8,637 bases of DNA from Phycisphaerae bacterium (GCA_003557125.1 PWPN01000080.1:1-8637), one strand, 5' to 3'. Numbered from the stretch's first letter, positions 1 through 6,954 are shown. The notes: generated by a model from the sequence alone, not told the origin. Numbers and translations are program-made.

Positions 1-128
1 ATCCAGACGCGGTTGTATCAGGTCGCTAGCCTCTCTGAGGATCACTGACTATCGCGGCCTACGACTGACTACCAGCATTACCGGCTCCCAAGCCCGTGAG
101 CCGATTGAGCACAACTCGATATCACACG

Positions 129-314
129 ATGCCGGATGCCACCGGCGCGCGATTTCACACTGTCGTAACCCAGCATGCGGCCGGGACATCCATTACCGTG
201 AACGCAGTTCGTCACGAATTGTGGCGATCTGGTGAACACTTACAACGATCGATTCCGCTCAATTTAACTGTTTGGCGTCAAGGCGACGGAGTGGCTGATG
301 ATGATCTCGATTGA
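129..314 (+). CDS. Small hypothetical protein, first ORF of the J-protein cluster
   Basis: I do not recognise this 61-residue ORF. The ATG at 129 has no clear Shine-Dalgarno sequence. A GTG at 96 in the same frame would give 72 residues, and a stop at 66-68 closes the frame upstream. The product is soluble-looking, without a membrane segment, cysteine motif or repeat, and ends in an acidic tail (DGVADDDLD). Its last 17 bases overlap the next ORF in another frame. Such an overlap fits translational coupling in a compact operon, but the ORF could also be chance. The moderate GC content matches the following J-domain gene and differs from the GC-rich genes after 2036. Confidence 0.35.
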   Translation: MPDATGARFHTVVTQHAAGTSITVNAVRHELWRSGEHLQRSIPLNLTVWRQGDGVADDDLD

Positions 315-585
315 GGTGACTCCGCCTATGGACAGTCAGGAAGTTTCGTTTGAGGCGGTGCGCCTGCGCCGTGATTGTGAGCAGGGATTGTTGTCAATAC
401 CTCGTAATCCGGTTACAGATCAGTACACGCTGAGGTCTCTATGCGGCTTGGAGATAACTCCCTGCGCGGATGCGAAGAAGGACATCACATTGAGGGCCAT
501 TGACGCACAGATACGAACGTTAGATTTCTCTTATGCGCAAGCGGATTATCCAAGCTCGGTCACTGTATTTTGTTTTTTCCAATGA
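298..585 (+). CDS. Small hypothetical protein coupled to the J-domain gene
   Basis: This is an unrecognised protein of 95 residues. The start at 298 has a good ribosome binding site: GGAG lies 6 bases upstream of the ATG. A second in-frame ATG follows directly at 301. No membrane helix or signal peptide is evident. Three cysteines (in RRDCEQG, RSLCGLE and TPCADAK) are spread through the middle, and there is one more near the C-terminus (VFCFFQ). The stop codon overlaps the start of the J-domain gene in an ATGA (582-585). This is the classic arrangement for coupled translation and the main argument that the ORF is real. A small partner or substrate of the J protein is possible, but this is inference from position only. 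Confidence 0.5.
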   Translation: MMISIEVTPPMDSQEVSFEAVRLRRDCEQGLLSIPRNPVTDQYTLRSLCGLEITPCADAKKDITLRAIDAQIRTLDFSYAQADYPSSVTVFCFFQ

Positions 586-1535
586 AGACTTTTCGCACTC
601 ACTACGACAATTTGCAGGTCTCAGAATCTGCAAGTCCAGAAGTGATCCGCGGTGCGTACCGTTATTTGTCGCAGAAATGGCATCCAGATAAGAATCCGGA
701 TCGACCCGAAGAAGCTGCGCGAATCACTCGTTTGATCAATGCGGCCTATGAAGCTCTTTCCGACCCTCAGCGCAGAAAGGAGCATGATGACTGGATAGCA
801 GCGCGCAGAAAGGCCGAGTCGCGAAAATCGTCGCCTCGCGATGCTCAAGGGCGGAGCACTGACACTCCGGCGGGCTCGTCATCCCAGGCGCAGCCAACTA
901 CTCAAAGGCGGCCATCTCTTTCGATGTCGGGCGCTATGAATCATGAGTGGGCTTGGACCGCGAGCCTAGTGCCCTTTATCGTTTTAATAGCTGAATCTCT
1001 ACTACCTCCTGTCGAATCGTATTGGCTCTATACATACGTATCGATTGGTGCATACATCCTCTGTTGCTCTCTTGACGAGAGGCATTTAAGGAAGAGCGGT
1101 TTCAAAGCGCCGAGTGCATTCTGGGTTCTTCTTGTACCAGTCTATTTATGGCAACGCGATTCCTTGTTTGGGAGATGGCGACCTCGTTTTTGGTTGTGGT
1201 GTGCTGCGTTAGTCACAGCTGCTATTCTGGACTCAACGCAATACGTAATCGGTAGCGAAATTTCGGGCGTGTGGACGAGCGAAGAATTGGGTCGTGTGGA
1301 GCTAGTGCTTGGAACAGATCCAAAGACGATAACGCTCGGAGAAGACAGCATGCGCGTCAAGTTTCTCAGCACAGAACGCGACCATGCAACGTATGAATTT
1401 GTATCGGGGGAACTGACAGGAGAAACGGTCACGGTGCGAAGGGTGTGGGTGACAGACGATAGCTTTACATTGGACTTAGTTTTCTTTGACGATCCGAAGG
1501 AAACGTACCCACTTGGTTTTGTACGACCGAACTAA
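582..1535 (+). CDS. Membrane-bound J-domain (DnaJ-like) co-chaperone
   Basis: A 317-residue protein. Residues about 6-72 form a J domain: HYDNLQVSESASPE, then a basic helix II, the invariant HPD at 34-36, and helix III (INAAYEALSDPQRRKEHD). J domains stimulate ATP hydrolysis by Hsp70 (DnaK). After it comes a Ser/Pro/Gln-rich linker (about 75-115). Three to four hydrophobic segments follow (about 123-140, 147-162, 178-189 and 203-215), including an FWVLLVPVYLWQR stretch. The C-terminal domain (about 228-317) is soluble and predicted beta-rich. The Gly/Phe region, zinc-finger repeats and CTD of true DnaJ are absent, so this is a specialised type III J protein that would recruit Hsp70 to the membrane. 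The ATG at 582 is chosen over an upstream TTG at 570 because it overlaps the previous stop. The client is unknown. Confidence 0.85.
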   Translation: MKTFRTHYDNLQVSESASPEVIRGAYRYLSQKWHPDKNPDRPEEAARITRLINAAYEALSDPQRRKEHDDWIAARRKAESRKSSPRDAQGRSTDTPAGSSSQAQPTTQRRPSLSMSGAMNHEWAWTASLVPFIVLIAESLLPPVESYWLYTYVSIGAYILCCSLDERHLRKSGFKAPSAFWVLLVPVYLWQRDSLFGRWRPRFWLWCAALVTAAILDSTQYVIGSEISGVWTSEELGRVELVLGTDPKTITLGEDSMRVKFLSTERDHATYEFVSGELTGETVTVRRVWVTDDSFTLDLVFFDDPKETYPLGFVRPN

Positions 1536-1554
1536 CTAACACGTGGGGGTCATT

Positions 1555-1764
1555 ATGGCATCTGATTTTGAGGAGTTGTCGAAGAGGGCGGAGGCGAAGG
1601 CAGCGGATCTAGTGAAAAAGGGCGCCGCTATCTCTGGGGGGACGATACGTGGAGTTGGTTCGACTATGCCGCGATGGCTGAAAGTGATTCTTGCCATTGC
1701 TGTGGTCTACCTCCTCCTGATGGTTCTCTTTAGTCTTGGCGAAGAGCCTAGCTACCCTTACTGA
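1555..1764 (+). CDS. Small single-pass membrane protein
   Basis: This 69-residue protein begins 19 bases after the J-domain gene, so it is probably in the same operon. The ATG at 1555 is preceded by a GGGGGT ribosome binding site (about 1545-1550). It is preferred over the in-frame GTG at 1543, which would place that site inside the gene. Residues 5-22 form a charged, Ala-rich amphipathic helix. A Gly/Ser-rich turn follows, then one hydrophobic helix at about 41-60 (WLKVILAIAVVYLLLMVLF), then a short acidic and Tyr/Pro tail. No family is recognised. It could be an accessory subunit or adaptor of the membrane J protein; this is inferred from proximity and shared membrane location only. Confidence 0.65.
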   Translation: MASDFEELSKRAEAKAADLVKKGAAISGGTIRGVGSTMPRWLKVILAIAVVYLLLMVLFSLGEEPSYPY

Positions 1765-1815
1765 TGGCCGCAAAATAGGATCCGGACATCGCGCGCTCTG
1801 GCCGCGCGTGCGGTC

Positions 1816-1908
1816 CCAGCACTTGAACAGATCCCAAATCGAGGCGTCAGCCTCGTGCTCTTTCAGCATCAAAAGAGTCCGCTCTTCGCTGTAGCGTTCC
1901 CTCTTCAT
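1816..1908 (-). pseudogene. Truncated IS3-family transposase OrfA, N-terminal fragment
   Basis: Reading the minus strand from the ATG at 1908 gives MKRERYSEERTLLMLKEHEA followed by DASIWDLFKCW. This matches the usual first helix-turn-helix region of IS3-family OrfA proteins (pattern MKRxRxxEEQIxxILKEHEAGxSVADLCRKHG). After about 31 residues the similarity stops and the frame runs on into unrelated sequence, so only the 5' end of the transposase gene survives. An AAGG motif upstream may be its old ribosome binding site. No terminal inverted repeat could be identified between here and 2036. This scar separates the moderate-GC J-protein cluster from the GC-rich nuclease gene. It appears to belong to a different IS3 subgroup from both elements at the right end of the window. 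Confidence 0.6.
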
Positions 1909-2035
1909 TTGAAGACCTTCTTGTGGCCACGTGGGGACGTTCAAACCCGAGAACGCACGGCAAAGCGACTTGTGGAGAAATCTGCAAGGGGTACCGTCAG
2001 GCCATCGATCACCCGCCACAAGCAAGGGGAAGGCG

Positions 2036-4678
2036 ATGCAGCCGAGCGAATACAACGATGGACAGACCTGGATCATCACCGCCGGCGAACGCCTGGCGCG
2101 CGACCTGCGCGCTCGGCTCGCCAAGGAGCGACGAAGGGCAGGGAAGACGAGCTGGGTCCAGCTGCCGATTCTCGGCTGGCGCCAGTTCCTGCGCCGCATC
2201 TGGCAGGACCAACTGCCCACGCAGCGAATCGCCGATGCCACCGAAGAGGCGATCGCCTATGAGCAGGCGATCGAGAACGACCCCAGAAGCGGGCACTTGA
2301 TGGCACCGCAGCGGGCCGCGGAGCTCGCACGCAAAGCCGCAGGCCTCGCCACCGACTACCGTCTCGATGACCGCACGGCGATCGGCTCCACGGCCGAGGG
2401 CAAGGCATTCCTGCGCTGGCACGACGACGCCACCGACAGGCTCACCCGCGTGGGCGCGATCGACATCGCCCACGTCGCACGCAGGCTCGCCGAAGCCGAA
2501 TCTCTGCATGGCCTGCCTGTCCGCATCGTCCATGTCGGCTTCGAGGGGGCCACCCCTCGGCAGCGGGCACTGCTCGATCATCTCGCCGCAATCGGCGTCA
2601 ACATCGTCGCCGGCCGCGGCGAATGCCCGCCCGTGGCGCCCGCGCTCCACCGCCCAGCGACCGAGACGGCGATGCGTGAGGCTGCAGGCGAACAGATCCG
2701 CGGCTGGCTCGCCCCCTACGCGGACACCCCTGACCAGGCACCCTCCATCGCACTCGTCGTCCCCAACTACGAACGCGACCGGATCCCGCTCGAGGATGTC
2801 CTGCAGCGCTACATCGCACCGCACACCCGCCACCCCGGAGCCGGCACCGAGCCTCGGCCGTGGCGTTTCGTCGTCGGCCGCCCGCTCGCGGAGCAGGAGA
2901 TCGTGGCGCACGCCCTGCGCGCCCTGGCCATCACCCTCTCCGGCAATCCGCAGGAACAGATCACGACCTTCCTGCTCGCTGACCGCTTCATCGGCAACGG
3001 CGCCGAGGCCACCGGCCGCGCGCGAGCCGACCACGACCTTCGCGAGCGCGGCGGTACCAACGTCAGCCTCACCAGCCTGCGCCATTACACCCGCCAGCAC
3101 GCACCACGACTCGACCGCCGCCTCGGCGCCCTGCAGCGCACACTGAAACGCCATAACCGGCAGGCACTGCCATCGATCTGGGCCCGTCGGTTCGACCGTC
3201 GTCTGCAGCTGCTCGGCTGGCCGGGCGAGGGCCCTTTCGACGGTTCGACCCGTCAGGCCCTGCACCAGCTGCGCGAGACCCTCGCGACCCTGGGCCGCTT
3301 CGATGCGATCTGCGGCCGCCTCGACCACCACCAGGCGCATGACCTCCTGCGCCGGGTCCTCACCCGCACGCTGTTTCTGCCGCCCGTGGACCACCAGACG
3401 CCGGTCGAGGTTGTGCCCCTGCACGAGATCGATGGCCATCGCTATGACCACGTGATCGTGGTCGATCTCCACGCCGACCACCTGCCGGCAAAGCCGAACC
3501 CCAACCCGCTGCTGCCGCCGGCGCTGCAGCGCGCAGCCGGCATCCGTGACGCCACGCCGGAAGGATGTTTCGAGAAGGGAAAGGAAGTCGTGGCCTCGCT
3601 GTGCCGCCTCGCCCCGGATGTGCGGATCCTGGCGCCGGGGGCGACCGACAACGGCCAGCCACGCATGCCGAGTCCACTCTTCGAGGGCTGGCCGGACGTC
3701 GAACCGCTCCCCACGGCTGCGGAATCCGTCGATGCCCCTGTGCTGGAGACGACAATCGAGCGCATCCCCCCGCTCAATCTCCCGGACGGGCACGCACAGC
3801 GTGGTGGCGCGGCGGTGATCACTGACCAGACCGCACATCCGTTCTACGCCTTCGTGCAGCACCGTCTCGCCGGCGACCCATTGCCGGAGCCCGAAGCCGG
3901 CGTCACGACAAAGCTGCGTGGCATCGCGCTCCACGCCGCCCTGCGCGAGTTCTGGCGCGAAGTGGGCGACAGTGATCGCCTGCAGGGGTTGACCGGCCCG
4001 GCGCTCGAGCGCCAGATCGCCAACGCCCTGGAGGCGGGATTCGCCGACCGCGAGGTGTCGATGCTCGCCCACGATCACCCGCGTCTGACCCACCTCGAAA
4101 TACAGCGCGGCCACCGCACGCTCGCGGACTGGATCGAACACGAGCGTGCGCGCGAGTTGCCGTTCCGCGTCTGCCAGACCGAGAAAGGGGTGACCGTAAC
4201 CCTCGGGCCGTTGCGCCTTCGCCTGCGTATCGATCGCGTGGACGAAGTATTCACCGCGGCCGGGAAGCAGACCGTCCTCATCGACTACAAGACCGGCGCC
4301 CGGATCGAACCGCGGGGCTGGTCACCGGAGCACCTGAGCGAACCCCAGCTTCCGCTCTACCGTCCGGTCGCGGCGGCCATGCTGGGCGCGTCCTTGCCGG
4401 TTCGCGGCATCGCCTTCGCCCACCTGACACCGGGCGCGCCGCGCCTCTACGGCTGGCAAGCCTTCGCCGATGCCCTCGTGCCCGCCGCAGGCGGCCGGCG
4501 GATCGACGACTGGGAGCAGCTGTGCCACGCGTGGGACAACGCGCTGCAGTCCGTGGCCGATGAGTTCGTCGCCGGGTACGCGGGTTATCACCCCGATGCA
4601 GCGCGCAACAACGCCTTCCTCAAGGGACATCTGGGCGTGCTCGCGCGCACCGACCCCGACATTCAGTCAGCGGCCTGA
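2036..4678 (+). CDS. AddB-like probable DNA repair protein with PD-(D/E)XK nuclease domain
   Basis: 880 residues, close to the usual size of the 'probable DNA repair protein' family (TIGR03623), which is related to AddB. The N-terminus (TWIITAGERLARDLRARLAK, then the SWVQLPILGWRQFLRRIW region) matches the degenerate helicase-like start of that family; no Walker A motif is visible. The C-terminal third carries a RecB-type nuclease: LRGIALHAALREFW with H633, RIDRVDEV with D736, VLIDYKTG with D750 and K752, and a QLPLY motif at 771-775. All expected catalytic positions are present, so it should be active. Its expected role is end processing in double-strand break repair. I see no four-cysteine iron-sulfur signature like that of AddB. 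The start is the ATG with GGGGAAGG just upstream; a longer GTG-initiated version from 1931 would run across DNA next to the IS scar and is less likely. The usual helicase partner is not adjacent. Confidence 0.85.
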   Translation: MQPSEYNDGQTWIITAGERLARDLRARLAKERRRAGKTSWVQLPILGWRQFLRRIWQDQLPTQRIADATEEAIAYEQAIENDPRSGHLMAPQRAAELARKAAGLATDYRLDDRTAIGSTAEGKAFLRWHDDATDRLTRVGAIDIAHVARRLAEAESLHGLPVRIVHVGFEGATPRQRALLDHLAAIGVNIVAGRGECPPVAPALHRPATETAMREAAGEQIRGWLAPYADTPDQAPSIALVVPNYERDRIPLEDVLQRYIAPHTRHPGAGTEPRPWRFVVGRPLAEQEIVAHALRALAITLSGNPQEQITTFLLADRFIGNGAEATGRARADHDLRERGGTNVSLTSLRHYTRQHAPRLDRRLGALQRTLKRHNRQALPSIWARRFDRRLQLLGWPGEGPFDGSTRQALHQLRETLATLGRFDAICGRLDHHQAHDLLRRVLTRTLFLPPVDHQTPVEVVPLHEIDGHRYDHVIVVDLHADHLPAKPNPNPLLPPALQRAAGIRDATPEGCFEKGKEVVASLCRLAPDVRILAPGATDNGQPRMPSPLFEGWPDVEPLPTAAESVDAPVLETTIERIPPLNLPDGHAQRGGAAVITDQTAHPFYAFVQHRLAGDPLPEPEAGVTTKLRGIALHAALREFWREVGDSDRLQGLTGPALERQIANALEAGFADREVSMLAHDHPRLTHLEIQRGHRTLADWIEHERARELPFRVCQTEKGVTVTLGPLRLRLRIDRVDEVFTAAGKQTVLIDYKTGARIEPRGWSPEHLSEPQLPLYRPVAAAMLGASLPVRGIAFAHLTPGAPRLYGWQAFADALVPAAGGRRIDDWEQLCHAWDNALQSVADEFVAGYAGYHPDAARNNAFLKGHLGVLARTDPDIQSAA

Positions 4679-4730
4679 TTGGCGCGGGCACCCGGTCTAC
4701 TCCGGGAAGGCCCGAACAGAGAACGCCAGC

Positions 4731-5543
4731 ATGCGCAGCAGCACCCGCAGTCGTTGGACCTACCCCGCGGTCGGTTCATCGGTGGTGGCTTGCGCCATCA
4801 TCGGCGCATTCCTTGTGGGGCCATTGATTCCCCACGGATCACAAGCCACGGACATCGCTGAGATCAAGGACCAGCTCCGGTCGCACTATCCCGACGCCGA
4901 CATCAACCATATCGCCGAATCCCCGGTGGAAGGTCTCTACGAGGTCTACACCGGTGGCCGCCTTCTGTACGCCGACGCCCGCGGGGAATACCTGCTCGAG
5001 AGCCACATGACGCCGGTGGGGGAGAGCGCGTCGCTCACCGAGGAAACCCTGCGTGCGTACAGGGCAGGGCGGATCAACGATGTCGACGCCAATGGCGCCG
5101 TCATCTTCCGCGACCACCGCGCCACCGAGGACACGCCACGGGTCACCATCTTCTTCGATCCGACCTGCGCGTACTGTGCGGAGAAGCATCGCGAGCTGTT
5201 GCCCTTCGCGGTCAATGGTCGCATCGAGATCCGCTATCTCATGTTTGCGCCCGATGGCCCGAACGGCGAGATTGCCGACCAGCTGCGCGGTATCTGGTGC
5301 GCCGACGATCCGCAGCTGGTACTCACCCGCGCCGCACGCGGCGAGACGCCCCGGCCCATGACCCGCAGCCAGTGTGACGCCCCCGTAGCGGAGCATTACA
5401 ACCTCGCGCTCGATGTCGGCCTGCGTGGCACGCCCTACACCGTGTTCGACAACGGCTTCACCATTCCCGGTGCCGAGCCCGCCGGCGCGATCGTCCAGAT
5501 CGCCAACGAGATCAAGCACGACGAATATTTCTACCCTCGCTGA
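4731..5543 (+). CDS. dsbC: Thiol:disulfide interchange protein DsbC (periplasmic disulfide isomerase)
   Basis: A 270-residue protein that would isomerise wrong disulfides in periplasmic proteins and be kept reduced by DsbD. Residues 11-34 form a hydrophobic signal or anchor after a basic N-terminus. It ends before HGSQATDI, where cleavage is plausible. The DsbC dimerisation domain follows (about 41-110). The thioredoxin-fold domain has the active site FFDPTCAYCAEKH (C146, C149), where E. coli has CGYC. A second pair (C190 in IWCADD, C215 in SQCDAP) matches the structural disulfide of DsbC. The loop GLRGTPYTVFDNG holds the cis-proline P235. It is longer than E. coli DsbC, mainly at the N-terminus. 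The start lies 52 bases after the nuclease gene and has only a weak ribosome binding site, so co-transcription is likely but the start is less certain. Confidence 0.92.
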   Translation: MRSSTRSRWTYPAVGSSVVACAIIGAFLVGPLIPHGSQATDIAEIKDQLRSHYPDADINHIAESPVEGLYEVYTGGRLLYADARGEYLLESHMTPVGESASLTEETLRAYRAGRINDVDANGAVIFRDHRATEDTPRVTIFFDPTCAYCAEKHRELLPFAVNGRIEIRYLMFAPDGPNGEIADQLRGIWCADDPQLVLTRAARGETPRPMTRSQCDAPVAEHYNLALDVGLRGTPYTVFDNGFTIPGAEPAGAIVQIANEIKHDEYFYPR

Positions 5544-5566
5544 GCCAGCGCCCCTTGGAAGGGTAG
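5531..5566 (+). terminator. Inverted repeat across the dsbC stop, possible terminator
   Basis: CTACCCT (5531-5537) pairs perfectly with AGGGTAG (5560-5566). Nested directly inside it, CGCTG (5538-5542) pairs with CAGCG (5546-5550) around a 3-base loop. The stop codon of dsbC lies within the structure. No run of T follows, so it is not a classical intrinsic terminator; it could instead stabilise the 3' end or mark a processing site. The rest of 5567-5703 shows no gene or other clear signal. Confidence 0.35.
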
Positions 5567-5703
5567 GCAGCGTAGTAAAGCCAACAGCGCAGCGTCACAT
5601 GCCAGAAATCTCTACTTTCGACCTGTGTGCCATTTGGGGAAGCTTACGTACGGCTGGAGGCCCCGAGTGTCGGGTAATTACTCAACTTGCACATGTCTAC
5701 GAA

Positions 5704-6801
5704 TCACACAACCCAGGGATTCATGTTCATTATGTTATTACTTAAGTAGTCATTGCTAAACGCTTCATCTATCTTGCTTTTAATTAGTTCAGGGTTTGAT
5801 TCAAACGTGTCATTTAGAAAGTAGAGGTGTCGTCCGAAATATAGAATACATTGAAAGAACGTTTCTTTTGTAATTCTTTGGTTCGAGAGCTTCTTATACA
5901 AAAATGACAATAGAAACTCTATGAACTCTTTATTTGGGCTGTGTATATTATGCATCAACACAAATATGAAGAAGTTTTTTATATCGCTTGTAAGTAGTCG
6001 CCCTTCACTCCCTATTTCAATATCGCGGGCAATTGCTTCCATTCGCGCGATATCCTTCCCACTGAAATCGAAATCGTCTCTATACAAAAGAACCACTTGA
6101 TATTCGTAAGGAATCCGAGAAAAATCTATGAAAGGCACTATAGCCGAATGCCTTTTGACCATGTTAATAAAGATTTCGTTATGTAGAGGCTTGTTCTTCA
6201 AATAGTAGATCAGGTTTTTTTTGTTTACTTCGTTAGGAAAGAGATTTATATAATTCGTCCTTCTCAAGAGGCTCCATAGATAGTTCTTGTCTAATGCAAC
6301 GGAACTCAATATCTGCATTGCATCATCAAAGTCCTTGGCTCTGAACCCCCTGTATCCGAAGCATTTGAAACTGACTAAATATTCAGGTCTCAAGGAATAC
6401 ACTTTCTCCCCGTCACCCAAAAATACGCTTACAACATCTTCTCGATCAGGAAGAGGATAGTCAAAGTGATAGTTATATACTGAATCTATATATACTGTTT
6501 TTCTTTCGATCGTAGGATCCCATTTTTTATCCACTACCTCTATCTCTTCATCATTTCGTATTTTAAAGTTAGTCCACACCGCATCTTTAGTTAACGCACT
6601 CCGCTCAAAGCAATAAATATCGAAATCTTTATTGAACCGTTGCAAGTCCACATTGCAACTCTTCATGTACCCTTGAATAGGGTATTTGAGAACTAAGTTA
6701 ACAGCCACACCTCCTGTGAAACACCATTCAACATTATCATGCCTCCCCTGAGGAAACGTGTTTTCCGTTAAGCGTATAAGTTGTTTAACTCTTGGGTTCA
6801 T
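5704..6801 (-). CDS. Putative nucleotidyltransferase (AbiEii-like), AT-rich, probably transferred
   Basis: A 365-residue protein. The N-terminal part looks like a nucleotidyltransferase fold: WCFTGGVAVNL (Gly-Gly at 30-31), then RFNKDFDIYCF with D59 and D61 as the metal-binding pair. D106 (VYIDSVY) is a possible third carboxylate. Next comes a segment at 138-165 (RPEYLVSFK, then RGFRAKDFDDAMQIL) like the 'PE-L--K--A---R--KD--D---L' region of AbiEii-type proteins, which serve as toxins of abortive-infection systems. The C-terminal half (about 170-365) is helical, Lys/Asn/Phe-rich and unrecognised. No antitoxin gene (AbiEi-like) is adjacent. GC is far below the flanks, suggesting recent acquisition. 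The ATG at 6801 lies 5 bases from the tip of an IS element, so the native 5' end and promoter may be lost. The open frame continues upstream into the IS. The GGGG at the IS tip, 9 bases from the ATG, may act as ribosome binding site. Confidence 0.6.
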   Translation of the reverse strand: MNPRVKQLIRLTENTFPQGRHDNVEWCFTGGVAVNLVLKYPIQGYMKSCNVDLQRFNKDFDIYCFERSALTKDAVWTNFKIRNDEEIEVVDKKWDPTIERKTVYIDSVYNYHFDYPLPDREDVVSVFLGDGEKVYSLRPEYLVSFKCFGYRGFRAKDFDDAMQILSSVALDKNYLWSLLRRTNYINLFPNEVNKKNLIYYLKNKPLHNEIFINMVKRHSAIVPFIDFSRIPYEYQVVLLYRDDFDFSGKDIARMEAIARDIEIGSEGRLLTSDIKNFFIFVLMHNIHSPNKEFIEFLLSFLYKKLSNQRITKETFFQCILYFGRHLYFLNDTFESNPELIKSKIDEAFSNDYLSNNIMNMNPWVV

Positions 6802-6806
6802 AGAAA

Positions 6807-6838
6807 TGGACCCCGATTTTCGGACGGGCCGATAAGTG
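6807..6838 (-). repeat. Terminal end (OrfB side) of the older IS3 element
   Basis: The sequence starting TGGACCCCGATTTTCGGACG on the plus strand has the form of an IS3-family tip, which begins with TG. It lies 16 bases beyond the OrfB remnant's stop codon and marks the switch from GC-rich IS DNA to the AT-rich gene. CCGA and TCGG within it can form a small hairpin. The matching repeat at the other end is outside the window, so the exact repeat length cannot be verified. Confidence 0.6.
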
Positions 6839-6853
6839 AAATCTCCGGCACTC

Positions 6854-6933
6854 TCAGGCCGCCTGCGGCACGTCAAGTTCACCGAAATACACGGCGTCCG
6901 GTGTTCGCCGGCCCAGTGCCGTATGACGGAATG
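6854..6933 (-). pseudogene. C-terminal remnant of OrfB of the older IS3 element
   Basis: The minus strand encodes FRHTALGRRTPDAVYFGE followed by LDVPQAA and a stop at 6854-6856. The block H-ALG-RTPDAVYF is the usual extreme C-terminus of IS3-group integrase-type transposases, just after the catalytic core. The frame enters directly from the tip of the younger element at 6934, so nothing upstream of this block survives here. No catalytic residue remains and it cannot be functional. Confidence 0.75.
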
Positions 6934-6954
6934 TGTCAACCTCTTTCCGACAGT
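6934..6954 (-). repeat. Right terminal inverted repeat (OrfB side) of the younger IS
   Basis: On the plus strand it reads TGTCAACCTC, TTTCC, GACAGT. It matches the other end at 18 or so positions with one single-base gap. Read outward it contains TTGACA, identical to the sigma-70 -35 consensus and pointing toward the AT-rich gene. No good -10 is found 16-18 bases further on. Confidence 0.85.

Noticed and set aside
44..71. Direct repeat ACTGACTA at 44-51 and 64-71, spaced 20 bases
   Set aside because: It could be an operator for the following cluster, but two 8-base copies without promoter elements or symmetry are too weak to call.
1789..1815. GC-rich inverted sequence (CGCGC...GCGCG) after the small membrane protein gene
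   Set aside because: The arms are short, low-complexity GC sequence and no T-run follows, so it is not a credible terminator.
1931..2035. Upstream extension of the nuclease ORF from a GTG at 1931
   Set aside because: The 35 added residues do not resemble the family start. The ATG at 2036 has a strong ribosome binding site and the expected N-terminal sequence follows it.
2009..4141. Long open frame on the minus strand opposite the nuclease gene
   Set aside because: It mirrors the codon structure of a GC-rich gene on the plus strand. Its translation is Arg/Ala/Gly-rich without recognisable motifs, while the plus strand has clear nuclease motifs.
6802..6939. Extending the AT-rich gene to an ATG at 6939 inside the IS remnant
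   Set aside because: The extra 46 residues are an out-of-frame reading of the IS OrfB C-terminus and IS tip, so they are not part of the original protein.
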